A DNA stretch of 64,000 bases from Sinorhizobium arboris LMG 14919 (GCF_000427465.1 NZ_ATYB01000008.1:1302001-1366000); one strand, 5' to 3'. Positions 25,949 to 35,582 are shown, counted from the stretch's first letter. Program-made: numbers and translations. Notes: generated by a model not told the origin, from the sequence alone.

Positions 25949-27487
25949 ATGGAAAATATCGGTCTTCTGATCGATGGCTTCGGCCACATCCTCAGCTGGA
26001 ACCACCTCCTGCTGATGATGGTCGGCGTGACGCTCGGCATCCTCGTCGGCGTGCTGCCGGGTCTCGGTGCGCCGAACGGCGTGTCGCTGCTCCTGCCGCT
26101 CACCTTCTCTATGGACCCGATCTCGGCGATCATCCTCTTGTCCTGCATGTATTGGGGCGCGCTTTTCGGCGGCTCCACGACGTCGATCCTCTTCAATATT
26201 CCGGGCGAGCCCTCCTCGGTCGCCACCACATTCGACGGCTATCCCATGGCCAAAGCCGGTCATGCGAGCCGGGCGCTGACGCTCGCCTTCGTTTCGGCCG
26301 GGCTCGGCGCGCTTGCCGGCGTCGTCATGATCACCCTGCTTTCGGGCTGGGTGGCGAACTTTGCGCTCAAATTCTCCTCGCCCGAATATTTCGCCGTCTA
26401 TTTCCTCGCCTTTGCGAGCTTCATCTCCATGGGCGCTCAGTCGCCCTTCAAGACGCTCGTCTCGATGATGCTCGGCTTCGCGCTCGCCTCCATCGGCATG
26501 GATACGATCTCGGGCAGTCTGAGGCTCACCTTCGACATTCCCGAACTGATCAAGGGCGTGAGCTTCCTCATCGCCGTCATGGGGCTTTTCGGCATCGGTG
26601 AACTCCTGCTGACGACGGAAGAGGGGCTCCGCTTCGAAGGCATCAAGGCGCGGGTGCGGCTTGCCGAGATCGGCAGGACACTGATCGAGATCCCGCGCTA
26701 CTGGCTGACGATCGCCCGCTCGACGATCATCGGCATCTGGATGGGGATCACGCCGGCCGGCCCGACCGCCGCCTCCTTCATGAGCTATGGCGTCGCCCGG
26801 CGCTCGGCGCGCGACAAGTCGATGTTCGGCAGGGGCGAGCCGCGCGGCATCGTCGCGCCCGAGACGGCCGACCATTCCGCCGGCACATCGGCCCTGCTGC
26901 CGATGCTGGCGCTCGGCGTCCCGGGTTCCGCCACCGCCGCGGTGATGATGGGCGGGTTGATGATCTGGGGCCTGACGCCCGGCCCGATGCTCTTCACCGA
27001 TCGCCCGGATTTCGTCTGGGGCCTGATCGCCTCCATGTATCTCGGCAATGTCGTCGCCGTCTTCCTCGTGATCGCGACGGTGCCGCTTTACGCCTCGATC
27101 CTGCGCGTGCCGTTCTCTATCATCGGACCGATCATCGTAGCGGTCATTTTTTCAGGGGCTTACCAGGTCGCGAACTCCGTCTCGGACATCTTCATGGTGA
27201 TCGGCTTCGGTCTCCTCGGCTATGTCTTCAAGAAGCTCGACTATCCGCTGGCGCCGCTGGTTCTCGCCATGGTGCTCGGCGACAAGGCGGAAGACGCCTT
27301 CCGCCAGTCGATGCTGATGTCGGGCGGCAGCCTCAATATCTTCTGGTCGAACGGTCTTGTCTCCGCCCTGATGGCTGTTGCCCTTGCGCTTCTTCTTTCG
27401 CCGCTGTTCTTCTGGCTGATCGGCACGTTGCGCAAGCGCAAGAACAAGGTTGCCGCTTCGAGCGGCGGCGGCAACGCGGCGGCCTGA
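25949..27487 (+). CDS. TTT-family large permease (TctA-like)
   Basis: A 512-residue polytopic protein with the TctA signature regions: [63 protein letters not shown], and the second repeat GTSALLPMLALGVPGSATAAVMMGGLMIWGLTPGP. It is 34 bases downstream of tctB with GGGAGG before the start. A paralogue is at 54527-56044. Confidence 0.94.
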   Translation: MENIGLLIDGFGHILSWNHLLLMMVGVTLGILVGVLPGLGAPNGVSLLLPLTFSMDPISAIILLSCMYWGALFGGSTTSILFNIPGEPSSVATTFDGYPMAKAGHASRALTLAFVSAGLGALAGVVMITLLSGWVANFALKFSSPEYFAVYFLAFASFISMGAQSPFKTLVSMMLGFALASIGMDTISGSLRLTFDIPELIKGVSFLIAVMGLFGIGELLLTTEEGLRFEGIKARVRLAEIGRTLIEIPRYWLTIARSTIIGIWMGITPAGPTAASFMSYGVARRSARDKSMFGRGEPRGIVAPETADHSAGTSALLPMLALGVPGSATAAVMMGGLMIWGLTPGPMLFTDRPDFVWGLIASMYLGNVVAVFLVIATVPLYASILRVPFSIIGPIIVAVIFSGAYQVANSVSDIFMVIGFGLLGYVFKKLDYPLAPLVLAMVLGDKAEDAFRQSMLMSGGSLNIFWSNGLVSALMAVALALLLSPLFFWLIGTLRKRKNKVAASSGGGNAAA

Positions 27488-27538
27488 CCCGCCGCTCGTC
27501 CCATATCCTAGCTCCAATTCAATCCCGAGGAGTCCGAC

Positions 27539-28480
27539 ATGGCGCCACGCAAATGGAACCGTGACAACTGGCCGATTGCGGCCGCGATGATCCAGTACCC
27601 CAACCTTTTGCCGGACGGCCGCTCGGTGCAGGACCAGCCGGTCGAGGAGTGGGCGGCAACGCTCGCCGACGTGGTCGATGCCGGCTTCACCGAACTGGAT
27701 CCGACCGACAGCTGGATACGGCTCGCGGACCTTTCGGCGGAGAGGCTTGACGAATTCGTGGGTCTGACCCGGTCTCTCGGCCTCACCATACCGGCGATCT
27801 CCACCTCACGGCGCAGCCTCATCGATCCGGAACATGGCGAGGAATATCTCGCCTACGGGCACCGGGTCATCGAGGCGGCCGCCGCTGTCGGCGCAGGTTC
27901 CGTGTCCTTCGGCTTCTTCGGCCCGCTGACGGAGGCGCAGAAGAAGGTACTCTGGTTCTGGACCGTCGACGGCTTGAGAAATCCGGACGACGCGGAAACC
28001 TGGCAGATGGCGGTTTCCCGTGTTCGCGAACTCGGCCGCCATGCGGAGGAACTCGGCATCGAAGTTTCGCTGGAGATGTATGAGGACACCTATCTGGGCA
28101 CGGCCGACAGTTCCGTGCGCTTCGTTAAGGAGGTCGGCCTCGCCAATGTCGGCATCAATGCCGATCTCGGCAATCTCATCCGCCTGCACCGGCCCGTGGA
28201 ACATTGGCACGAAATGATGGCGAAGGTTGCGCCTTTTGCCAAATACTGGCACGTGAAGAACTACAACCGCACGGAAGATCCGGCATCGGGCATCATCGTC
28301 ACCCATCCGGCCCCGCTCGAATTCGGCCTCATCAATTATCGGGCGGCAATTCGCATGGCGCTGGCGCATGGCTACGACAGTCCCTTCCTCTGCGAGCACT
28401 ACGGCGGCGACGGCCTTTCCGTCAGCGCCGCCAACCGCGACTATCTGAGGCGTATCCTGCCTCGCCAAGAAGGACATTGA
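27539..28480 (+). CDS. Xylose-isomerase-like TIM barrel enzyme (OiaC-like)
   Basis: A 313-residue sugar-phosphate isomerase/epimerase-type TIM barrel. Four metal-binding positions can be read: Glu in VSLEMYEDTY, Asp in GINADLGNLI, His in KYWHVKNYN and Glu in FLCEHYGGDG. This size and the neighbouring DhaKL-type kinase recall 3-oxo-isoapionate decarboxylase (OiaC), which yields L-erythrulose, next to L-erythrulose kinase (LerK). It could equally be an isomerase for another ketose. The fold is firm; the reaction is inferred. Confidence 0.75.
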   Translation: MAPRKWNRDNWPIAAAMIQYPNLLPDGRSVQDQPVEEWAATLADVVDAGFTELDPTDSWIRLADLSAERLDEFVGLTRSLGLTIPAISTSRRSLIDPEHGEEYLAYGHRVIEAAAAVGAGSVSFGFFGPLTEAQKKVLWFWTVDGLRNPDDAETWQMAVSRVRELGRHAEELGIEVSLEMYEDTYLGTADSSVRFVKEVGLANVGINADLGNLIRLHRPVEHWHEMMAKVAPFAKYWHVKNYNRTEDPASGIIVTHPAPLEFGLINYRAAIRMALAHGYDSPFLCEHYGGDGLSVSAANRDYLRRILPRQEGH

Positions 28481-28496
28481 AGGGGACATTGAAGCG

Positions 28497-30215
28497 ATGA
28501 CCACGATCTTTGACGCTCCGGAAGATTTCGCCACGACCGCACTTGCCGGTTTCGCAGCGATCTATCAGCGCAACGTCCGCCTGGTGAAAGGCGGCGTCGT
28601 GCGCTCGACCAAGGTGCCGAAGGGCAAGGTCGCCGTCGTCGTCGGCGGCGGCTCGGGGCATTATCCAGCCTTTGCCGGCTATGTCGGCCCGGGGCTCGCC
28701 GACGCCGCGGTCGCCGGCGATGTCTTTGCCTCGCCCTCGACGGCCGCGGTAGCCCGCGTCTGCCGCCATGCCGATCAGGGCGGCGGCGTGCTTCTCGGCT
28801 TCGGCAATTATGCGGGCGATGTCCTGAATTTCGGGGTTGCGGCCGAACGGCTTCGATCCGAAGGCATCGACGTGCGCATCCTGCCGGTGACCGACGACGT
28901 GGCGAGTGCGCCTGCGGAGATGTCGGCCAAGCGCCGCGGGATTGCGGGCGACCTCGTCGTCTTCAAGATCGCCGGCGCGGCGGCGGAAGCCGGCGAATCG
29001 CTCGACGAGGTCGAGCGGCTCGCGCGTCACGCCAATGATCGCACCGTTTCCTTCGGTGTCGCCTTCGGCGGCTGCACACTTCCGGGCGCCGCCGGTCCGC
29101 TCTTCACTGTGCCGAAGGGCCAGATGGCACTCGGCCTCGGCATTCATGGGGAACCGGGCGTCAGCGAAGAGACGGTTGCGACGGCGACCGACCTCGCAAA
29201 GCTCCTGACCGGCAAGCTCCTTGCCGAGCGCCCCACCGGCGCCAGGAAGGTGGCGGCCGTGCTGAACGGCCTCGGCTCGACCAAGTACGAAGAACTTTTC
29301 GTGTTGTGGACGGCGGTCGCAAAGCAACTGGCCGAGGCGGGCCTTGAGGTCGTCGACCCCGAATGCGGCGAATTCGTCACCAGCCTCGACATGCAGGGCT
29401 GCTCGCTTACCCTTCTCTGGCTTGATGAAGAGCTGGAGGCGCTCTGGCGCGCGCCGTCGGATGCACCGGTTCTGCGCAAGGGCGTCATCATCGCCGCCGA
29501 ACCGGCGACCGACGAGATCGCCGACGCCGACGGTCCGCAGTCTTTCGGTCCCGCATCGGAAGCTTCGCAGGAAAGCGGTAAATGCATCGCGCGGCTGATC
29601 GGCGGGATTGCCGAGGCCCTCAAGGAGGCGGAAGAGGAACTCGGCCGCATCGACGCCTTTGCCGGCGACGGCGATCACGGCCAGGGCATGAGCCGCGGCT
29701 CGGCCGCCGCATTCGACGCAGCACAGACTGCGGTCGCGGCAGGGGCAGGGGCTGCAAGCGTGCTTGCCGCCGCCGGCGACGCCTGGGCGGACCGCGCCGG
29801 CGGCACGTCGGGCGCTATCTGGGGCCTGGCTCTGCGCTCCTGGAGCAATGCCTTCAGCGACGACGAGAAGGTGAGCGATGCGGCGATCGTAAACGGTGCC
29901 CGCCTTGCACTCGACGGCGTCACGCGCCTCGGCCGCGCGCGCGTTGGCGACAAGACGCTGGTCGATGCGCTGGTGCCCTTCGTGGAGACGCTGGAAAGGC
30001 AATCTGCCGCCGGCAGGCCGCTTGCGGAAGCCTGGAACGCGGCGGCCAAGGCCGCACAGGAGGCCGCCGATGCGACCTCCGCGCTGACCCCGAAACTCGG
30101 CCGCGCGCGGCCACTGGCCGAAAAGAGCATCGGCCACCCGGATGCGGGTGCGGTTTCGCTCGCGCTGGTGGCCCGGGTGGCGGGTACGTTTTTGAGGGAA
30201 GCTGCGGCGGCTTGA
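28497..30215 (+). CDS. Fused DhaK-DhaL kinase (dihydroxyacetone/erythrulose kinase-like)
   Basis: A 572-residue ATP-dependent kinase. The DhaK domain (~1-330) has GGGSGHYPAF and LGLGIHGEPGVSEE, whose His binds the keto-substrate covalently. The DhaL domain (~365-570) has DAFAGDGDHGQGMSRG for Mg-ATP and GHPDAGAVSLALV near the end. ATP-type fused kinases phosphorylate dihydroxyacetone or erythrulose. In this operon, behind a TIM-barrel enzyme and a TTT transporter, erythrulose is the better guess. It is 16 bases downstream of the TIM barrel gene and ends the operon before a RIME-type element. Confidence 0.85.
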   Translation: MTTIFDAPEDFATTALAGFAAIYQRNVRLVKGGVVRSTKVPKGKVAVVVGGGSGHYPAFAGYVGPGLADAAVAGDVFASPSTAAVARVCRHADQGGGVLLGFGNYAGDVLNFGVAAERLRSEGIDVRILPVTDDVASAPAEMSAKRRGIAGDLVVFKIAGAAAEAGESLDEVERLARHANDRTVSFGVAFGGCTLPGAAGPLFTVPKGQMALGLGIHGEPGVSEETVATATDLAKLLTGKLLAERPTGARKVAAVLNGLGSTKYEELFVLWTAVAKQLAEAGLEVVDPECGEFVTSLDMQGCSLTLLWLDEELEALWRAPSDAPVLRKGVIIAAEPATDEIADADGPQSFGPASEASQESGKCIARLIGGIAEALKEAEEELGRIDAFAGDGDHGQGMSRGSAAAFDAAQTAVAAGAGAASVLAAAGDAWADRAGGTSGAIWGLALRSWSNAFSDDEKVSDAAIVNGARLALDGVTRLGRARVGDKTLVDALVPFVETLERQSAAGRPLAEAWNAAAKAAQEAADATSALTPKLGRARPLAEKSIGHPDAGAVSLALVARVAGTFLREAAAA

Positions 30216-30236
30216 TACGCTTGCGGCGGCGGATTT

Positions 30237-30337
30237 GCCCCTCTCCCCGTCTGCGGGGAGAGTGGACTTAAGGATCTGCGGCTTGTCCCTTCTCCGCGCC
30301 GAAACGGGGAGAAGGTCGCGGCAGCGGGATGAGGGGC
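30237..30337. repeat. RIME-type palindromic element
   Basis: The element begins GCCCCTCTCCCCG and ends GATGAGGGGC. It has two hairpins: CTCTCCCCGTCTGCGGGGAG at 30241-30260 and CTTCTCC...GGGGAGAAGG around 30289-30315. It lies between the convergent kinase and phn operons, where it can act as a terminator for both. Confidence 0.8.
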
Positions 30338-30353
30338 GTCATACGCGCGGCGC

Positions 30354-30968
30354 CTAACTATACCGCACCAGAAACTCTTCCGCCGTCAACTCCCGGAAAT
30401 CATCGAGCGTGCGGCGCAGCTTGGCGTGGTCCCAATCCCACCAGGCGAGCCGGTCCATGGCTTCGCCGACCCGGGCCGTGAAGCGCTCGCGGATGAGCTT
30501 TGCAGGCACGCCGCCGACGATCGTGTAGGATGCGACATCCTTGGAGACGACGGCACCGGCACCGATCACGGCTCCGTTGCCGACACTCACGCCGGGCAGA
30601 ATCGTCGCGCCATGGCCGATCCAGACGTCGTGGCCGATTGTAACGCGGTTCTGCCGGCGCCAGGCGAAGAGATCGTGGTCGGGCTCCGCATCGTCCCAAT
30701 ACATCGGCGCGCGATAGGTGAAGTGATGCAGCGTCGCCCGCCAGGTCGGATGGTTGGTGGCATTGATGCGCACGGCTGCGGCGATGTTGACGAATTTGCC
30801 GATCGACGCGCACCAGATCGACCCGTCCTGCATGATGTAGGAATAGTCGCCGAACTCCACCTCGTCGAGGCGCGAGCGTTCCTGGACTTCGGTGTAGCGG
30901 CCGAGGGTCGAGTTCACGACGCTCGCAGTCGGATGGATGGTGGGTTCGAGGCCGAGTTTCTGGCTCAT
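30354..30968 (-). CDS. Hexapeptide-repeat acetyltransferase of the phosphonate cluster
   Basis: A 204-residue left-handed beta-helix protein: [54 protein letters not shown] is the acetyl-CoA-binding coil region, preceded by an insertion with [15 protein letters not shown]. It matches the transferase family that regularly accompanies C-P lyase genes. It may acetylate an aminophosphonate or a pathway intermediate; the exact role is not settled. Its ATG overlaps the phnL stop, so it is the last gene of the phn operon. Confidence 0.82.
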   Translation of the reverse strand: MSQKLGLEPTIHPTASVVNSTLGRYTEVQERSRLDEVEFGDYSYIMQDGSIWCASIGKFVNIAAAVRINATNHPTWRATLHHFTYRAPMYWDDAEPDHDLFAWRRQNRVTIGHDVWIGHGATILPGVSVGNGAVIGAGAVVSKDVASYTIVGGVPAKLIRERFTARVGEAMDRLAWWDWDHAKLRRTLDDFRELTAEEFLVRYS

Positions 30969-31672
30969 GCGGCGTACTTCCTCGGCGAGAATTCCGAGAC
31001 GTCGATGATGCGATCGGCGACCGCCTCGCGTACCTCCTCGTCATGAAAAATGCCGATCAGTGCCGTGCCGGCCGCCTTCTTCCCGGCGATCATTTCCACC
31101 ACCACGGCGCGGTTCTTCGCATCGAGCGAGGCCGTCGGTTCGTCGAGGAGAAGGATCTTGTGGTCGGTGATGAAGCCGCGGGCGATATTGACCCGCTGTT
31201 GCTCGCCGCCAGAGAAGGTGGCCGGCGGCAGAGCCCAGAGTTCCCTCGGTAGGTTGAGCGTCGAAAGCAGTTCGGCCGCACGCTCCCGCGCGTCCGCCGC
31301 TGCCACGCCGCGCGCCTGCAAGGGCTCGGCGACGATGTCGAGGGCGGAGACGCGCGGTACGACACGCAGGAACTGGCTGACATAGCCGAGCGTCGTGCGG
31401 CGCACCTCGAGCACGGTGCGTGGCTCGGCGGTCGCGAGGTTCACCAGGCGGCCGTCATGTTCCACCAGGATCTGGCCTTCGTCGACGCCGTAATTTCCGT
31501 AAAGCATCTTGAGGATCGAGCTCTTGCCGACGCCGGAGGGGCCGCCGAGCACGACGCATTCGCCGGCCTTCACCGAGAAGGAGACGTCAGCGACCACCGG
31601 CAGGCGCACGCCGTCGCGAAGGTGCATGGTGAAGCTTTTCGCGACTTCCGAAACAACGAGGGGAGTTGGCAT
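30965..31672 (-). CDS. phnL: C-P lyase complex ATP-binding protein PhnL
   Basis: A 235-residue ABC-type ATPase without permease partners nearby. Walker [11 protein letters not shown], signature [15 protein letters not shown], Walker [13 protein letters not shown] and [15 protein letters not shown] at the H-loop. [23 protein letters not shown] is typical of PhnL. It is an accessory component of the C-P lyase core that acts on phosphonates; it lies 33 bases after phnK. Confidence 0.93.
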   Translation of the reverse strand: MPTPLVVSEVAKSFTMHLRDGVRLPVVADVSFSVKAGECVVLGGPSGVGKSSILKMLYGNYGVDEGQILVEHDGRLVNLATAEPRTVLEVRRTTLGYVSQFLRVVPRVSALDIVAEPLQARGVAAADARERAAELLSTLNLPRELWALPPATFSGGEQQRVNIARGFITDHKILLLDEPTASLDAKNRAVVVEMIAGKKAAGTALIGIFHDEEVREAVADRIIDVSEFSPRKYAA

Positions 31673-31705
31673 GGCTTTTACTTTCCGTTGCGCATTGTCA
31701 ATGCG

Positions 31706-32482
31706 TCACACCTGAAGAATCGAGGAAACGAGGAGCTGCGTGTAGGGCTCGCGCGGATCGTCGAGCACCCGGTCGGTCAGACCCTGCTCGATGACGGCGC
31801 CGTCCTTCATCACCATCATCCGGTGCGAAAGGAGGCGTGCCACGGCGAGGTCGTGGGTGACGATGACCGCCGCAAGGCCGAGGTCGTGGACGAGGCCGCG
31901 AACCAGATCGAGCAGGCGTGCCTGCACCGAGACGTCGAGGCCGCCGGTCGGCTCGTCCATGAAGACGAGGCGGGGTGAGGTGACCAGATTGCGGGCGATC
32001 TGCAGGCGCTGGCGCATGCCGCCGGAGAAGGCGCGCGGCTGATCGTCGATCCGGCCCTCTTCGATTTCCACACGCCTCAGCCAGTCGCCTGCCGCCGCGC
32101 GGATATTGCCGTAGTGCCGGTCGCCGACGGCCATCAAGCGCTCGCCGACATTGGCGCCGGCCGAAACCGTCATCCTCAGCCCGTCAGCCGGGTTCTGATG
32201 CACGAAGCCCCAGTCGGTGCGCATCAGGAAGCGCCGCTCGGCCTCGCTCATGCGCGCGAGGTCCCGATACTGGCCGTCGCGCATATGGTACTCCACGATG
32301 CCGGATGTCGGCATCAGCCGGGTCGAAAGGCAGGAAAGCAGTGTGGTCTTGCCCGATCCGGATTCCCCGACGATGGCGAGCACCTCGCCCGGATAAAGGT
32401 CGAAGGAGACGTTACGGCAGCCGATGCGGCTTCCATAGAATTTCGAAACGTCACTGACTTTCAGAAGCGGCACGGCGCTCAT
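31706..32482 (-). CDS. phnK: C-P lyase complex ATP-binding protein PhnK
   Basis: A 258-residue ABC-type ATPase: Walker A GESGSGKTT, signature FSGGMRQRLQIARNL, Walker B LVFMDEPTGGLDVS, H-loop VIVTHDLAVAR. TDWGFVHQNPADGLRMTVSAGANVGERLMA is a PhnK-specific segment. ATG 32482 overlaps the phnJ stop (TGA at 32479-32481). It docks on the PhnGHIJ core complex and drives ATP-dependent conformational change. Confidence 0.95.
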   Translation of the reverse strand: MSAVPLLKVSDVSKFYGSRIGCRNVSFDLYPGEVLAIVGESGSGKTTLLSCLSTRLMPTSGIVEYHMRDGQYRDLARMSEAERRFLMRTDWGFVHQNPADGLRMTVSAGANVGERLMAVGDRHYGNIRAAAGDWLRRVEIEEGRIDDQPRAFSGGMRQRLQIARNLVTSPRLVFMDEPTGGLDVSVQARLLDLVRGLVHDLGLAAVIVTHDLAVARLLSHRMMVMKDGAVIEQGLTDRVLDDPREPYTQLLVSSILQV

Positions 32483-33372
32483 TCTGCAGCCTCCTGGCTT
32501 TCTTTCGCGGCGGGGGCCAGCATGGCACCGGCATGGCCGTGCGCCCGGCGATCTTCGCAATGGTCGGTGTCGGAGCAGACGAACATGCGCCCGCCCTTGT
32601 CGTCGAGCACCACCTCGTCGAGATAGACGTTCTCGGCGCCGCAAAGGGCGCAGGGCTTGTCGAATTTCTGGACCTCGAAGGGGTGATCCTCGAAATCGAG
32701 GCTGACGACCTCCGTATAGGGTGGCACCGCATAGATGCGCTTCTCCCGGCCGGCGCCGAAGAGCTGGAGGGCTCCCGACATATGCATTTTCGGATTGTCG
32801 AATTTGGGCGTCGGCGAAGGGTCCATGACGTAGCGGCCTTCGACCTTCACGGGGTAGGCGTAAGTGGTGGCGATATGGCCGTTCCGGGCGATGTCCTCGT
32901 AGAGCTTCACATGCATGAGCCCGTATTCTTCCAGCGCATGCATCTTGCGCGTCTCGGTTTCGCGCGGTTCGAGGAAGCGAAGAGGTTCCGGGATCGGTAC
33001 CTGATAGACGAGCGTCTGCCCCTCTCTTAATTGCTCCTCTGGAATGCGATGGCGCGTCTGAATGATCGTCGCCTCCGTCGTCCTTGTGGTGACGGCGACG
33101 TCGGCGACCTTCTGGAAGAAGGCGCGGATCGAAACGGCGTTCGTCGTGTCGTCGGCGCCCTGGTCGATGACCTTGAGCACGTCGTGGGGTCCGAGGATGG
33201 AGGCGGTCACCTGTACGCCGCCCGTGCCCCAGCCATAGGGCATGGGCATCTCGCGGGAGGCGAAGGGCACCTGATAGCCTGGGATGGCGATCGCCTTCAG
33301 GATCGCCCGGCGGATCATCCGCTTCGTCTGCTCGTCCAGATAGGCGAAGTTGTAAGTTGCGAGGTCGTTCAT
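32479..33372 (-). CDS. phnJ: Carbon-phosphorus lyase catalytic subunit
   Basis: A 297-residue radical-SAM enzyme of unusual type. The Cys cluster is complete: CALC near residue 243, then FVCSDTDHC; the latter includes the residue that forms the thiyl radical in E. coli. It converts 5-phosphoribosyl-1-phosphonate to ribose cyclic phosphate and the free alkane. The N-terminus ATYNFAYLDEQTKRMIRRAILKAIAIPGYQVPF is standard. It overlaps phnI and phnK by 4 bases each. Confidence 0.97.
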   Translation of the reverse strand: MNDLATYNFAYLDEQTKRMIRRAILKAIAIPGYQVPFASREMPMPYGWGTGGVQVTASILGPHDVLKVIDQGADDTTNAVSIRAFFQKVADVAVTTRTTEATIIQTRHRIPEEQLREGQTLVYQVPIPEPLRFLEPRETETRKMHALEEYGLMHVKLYEDIARNGHIATTYAYPVKVEGRYVMDPSPTPKFDNPKMHMSGALQLFGAGREKRIYAVPPYTEVVSLDFEDHPFEVQKFDKPCALCGAENVYLDEVVLDDKGGRMFVCSDTDHCEDRRAHGHAGAMLAPAAKESQEAAE

Positions 33373-34475
33373 TCGGCGGCCTCCTTCATGCCGTCCTTGC
33401 CGCCGGCCTGGGCGGCTTCGTATTCGCGGCGCATGCGCCTGACCAGGTCGAGCTCTGCCTGGAAGTCGACGTAATGCGGCAGCTTCAGGTGCTCGACGAA
33501 GCCGGTAGCCTGGACATTGTCCGCATGCGAGATGACGAACTCCTGATCCTGGGCGGGAGCAACGATATCCTCGTCGAATTCGTCGGTCCGGAGCGCCCGG
33601 TCTACCAGCGACATCGACATGGCCTTGCGCTCGCTTTGGCCGAAGACGAGCCCGTAGCCGCGGGTGAACTGCGGCGGTTGCTGGGCCGAGCCCTTAAACT
33701 GGTTGACCATCTGGCATTCGGTCACGCGGATTCTGCCGAGCGAGACGGCAAAGCCCAGTTCCGGCAGGTCCAGTTCGACCTCGACCTCGCCGATCCTGAC
33801 CTCGCCGACGAAGGGATGGGTGCGGCCATAGCCGCGCTGTGTGGAATAGGCGAGCGCCAGGAGAAACCCTTCGTCGCCGCGCGCGAGCGCCTGCAGGCGG
33901 AGGTCGCGCGCCATCGGAAATTCCATCGGCTCGCGCGTGAGATCGCCCGCCACATGGCCTTCCGGCATCCGGCCGTCGCCCTCGATCAGGCCCTCGCCGT
34001 CGAGAATGTCGGAGACGCGCATGACGTGTTCGCCCGGCTCCTTGAGCGCCGGCTCATCGACAGGCTCCTCGCCGATCAGCGATGGGTCGAGAAGTCGGTG
34101 CGTATAGTCGAAGGTCGGGCCAAGAAGCTGGCCCCCTGGCAGATCCTTGTAGGTCGCCGAGACGCGCCGTTCGACCTTCATCCTTGCGGTGTCGACCGGT
34201 TCGCAATAGCCGAAGCGCGGCAGAGTGGTGCGGTAGGCGCGCAGGATGAAGATCGCCTCGATCATGTCTCCGCGCGCCTGGCGCACGGCAAGCGCCGCAA
34301 GCGCACGGTCGTAAAGCGAGGCCTCGGCCATCACGCGGTCGACGGCGAGCCCGAGCTGCTCGACGACCTGTTCTATGGTGATCGCGGGCAGCGCCCGGTC
34401 GCCGCGCCGGCGGTCGGCCAGCAGCCGGTGAGCATTGGCAATGGCGGCTTCTCCGCCCTTGACGGCTACATACAT
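33369..34475 (-). CDS. phnI: C-P lyase core subunit PhnI (nucleosidase)
   Basis: A 368-residue protein starting MYVAVKGGEAAIANAHRLLADRR at ATG 34475 with GGGAG upstream; the longer open frame crosses into phnH. Regions such as LRAYRTTLPRFGYCEP, RISATYKDLPGGQLLGPTFDYTHRLLD (VSATYKD here) and LALAYSTQRGYGRTHPF are PhnI-typical. It transfers the phosphonate onto ribose by displacing adenine from ATP. Confidence 0.95.
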   Translation of the reverse strand: MYVAVKGGEAAIANAHRLLADRRRGDRALPAITIEQVVEQLGLAVDRVMAEASLYDRALAALAVRQARGDMIEAIFILRAYRTTLPRFGYCEPVDTARMKVERRVSATYKDLPGGQLLGPTFDYTHRLLDPSLIGEEPVDEPALKEPGEHVMRVSDILDGEGLIEGDGRMPEGHVAGDLTREPMEFPMARDLRLQALARGDEGFLLALAYSTQRGYGRTHPFVGEVRIGEVEVELDLPELGFAVSLGRIRVTECQMVNQFKGSAQQPPQFTRGYGLVFGQSERKAMSMSLVDRALRTDEFDEDIVAPAQDQEFVISHADNVQATGFVEHLKLPHYVDFQAELDLVRRMRREYEAAQAGGKDGMKEAAE

Positions 34476-34479
34476 GCGC

Positions 34480-35085
34480 TTACTCCCGCTCGAGTCTGGT
34501 GGTGCGCGGCAGGCAAAGCGCTGCCTGGCGCGCCGTAAGGACGAGATCGATGCCGCGCGGAAAGATCGCCCGGTTGGCCGCCCAGAGGTCGAGGAACACG
34601 TCGGGCAGGCCCTTCGGAGCGATGACGATCCCGTTCTTGATTCCCGGTCCCCTGCCGATGAGCGGCTGCCCGCCTTCGAGCGCTTCCACCTCGACCACGA
34701 GCGTGGTGGAACGGTCGGGATATTCCTGCGTGCCGAGAGCGAACTGGTCGAAGCCCGGCACGGCCGCGCCTTTCTCGAAGAAGGCAAAGCGGGCCTCGTC
34801 CTTCGTTTCGGTGACGCCGGCGCCGGTGTGAAAGGCGATCCACTTCGGCGCCGAGGATCTGGAGAGCGCCGGCGATAGCCAGACCGGCGTGTCATGGTCG
34901 CAGAGCGTGAGCGCGACAGCTCCGCTTGCCTCTCCGAGCGGCGCCGGCGGGGCTGCAGCAGTGGAAAGCCGGCCGATGGTGCCCGGGCGGGCGAAGCAGT
35001 CCATCAGGCTGCGGAACACGGACTGCGCCTCGAAGACGGGATCGGCGAATGCGCCGCTATAGATTTGCGATTGGGCGGTCATCAA
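34480..35085 (-). CDS. phnH: C-P lyase core subunit PhnH
   Basis: A 201-residue PhnH: YSGAFADPVFEAQSVFRSLMDCFARPGTI at the N-terminus and GIDLVLTARQAALCLPRTTRLE at the C-terminus are family landmarks. It is a structural/accessory subunit of the PhnGHIJ complex. Its ATG overlaps the phnG stop (35082-35085). Confidence 0.95.
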   Translation of the reverse strand: MMTAQSQIYSGAFADPVFEAQSVFRSLMDCFARPGTIGRLSTAAAPPAPLGEASGAVALTLCDHDTPVWLSPALSRSSAPKWIAFHTGAGVTETKDEARFAFFEKGAAVPGFDQFALGTQEYPDRSTTLVVEVEALEGGQPLIGRGPGIKNGIVIAPKGLPDVFLDLWAANRAIFPRGIDLVLTARQAALCLPRTTRLERE

Positions 35086-35552
35086 TCCTCTCCGCGGACC
35101 ATGGTGAAGAAGTCGACGCGGGTCGCGGCCGTTTCCTCGGCCTTGCGACGGTCTTCCGCATCGAGGCGAGCGGCTACCTGCTCGTGCAGCGCCTCGACGC
35201 TTGCGCGATGCGCTGCGCTCTGAAAGAGCGCGTCGAAGATCGCTGCAAAGCGGGCGCGTGCCTTGTCGGTGCCGAGCAGCTGCCCATGGCCGATCTCGCC
35301 GGTCGAAAGCCGCACGGTGGCGCGTGAAACGGTGGCCTCGCCCAGATTGAAAGGATCACCGCCGCCGCCGATCTTGCCGCGCACCATGACGAGCCCGGTT
35401 TCAGGACCGCGCACCGGCGCGACCTCCGGCTTGTCGTCGATCGCGTCCCAGGCCGCGGAAAGTTCGCCGAGCGTCGCGCGCGCCAGAAGCCGCATGCCTT
35501 CCCGGCGCTGAGCGACGCCTTGATCGTCACTTGTCTTCGCTGCGTTCATCAT
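35082..35552 (-). CDS. phnG: C-P lyase core subunit PhnG
   Basis: A 156-residue PhnG (or 155 if the second of two adjacent ATGs, 35549, is used; its spacing from GGAG is better). RREGMRLLARATLGEL, GLVMVRGKIGGGGDPFNLGEATVSRATVRL and GHGQLLGTDKARA are typical. First gene of phnGHIJKL; phnM, phnN and phosphonate transport genes are not in the window. Confidence 0.94.
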   Translation of the reverse strand: MMNAAKTSDDQGVAQRREGMRLLARATLGELSAAWDAIDDKPEVAPVRGPETGLVMVRGKIGGGGDPFNLGEATVSRATVRLSTGEIGHGQLLGTDKARARFAAIFDALFQSAAHRASVEALHEQVAARLDAEDRRKAEETAATRVDFFTMVRGED

Positions 35553-35564
35553 CTCACTCCAAAA

Positions 35565-35582
35565 TGTCTATTGATCTAGACA
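35565..35582. promoter_or_regulatory. PhnF-type operator upstream of phnG
   Basis: TGTCTA-TTGATC-TAGACA is a perfect 6-base inverted repeat with a 6-base spacer, 13 bases upstream of the phnG start. This is the size and symmetry of HutC-type GntR operators. The divergent PhnF-like repressor is the obvious candidate ligand. Confidence 0.6.

Noticed and set aside
28422-30137. A 571-codon frame antisense to the DhaK-DhaL kinase
   Set aside because: Shadow frame, no supporting motifs.
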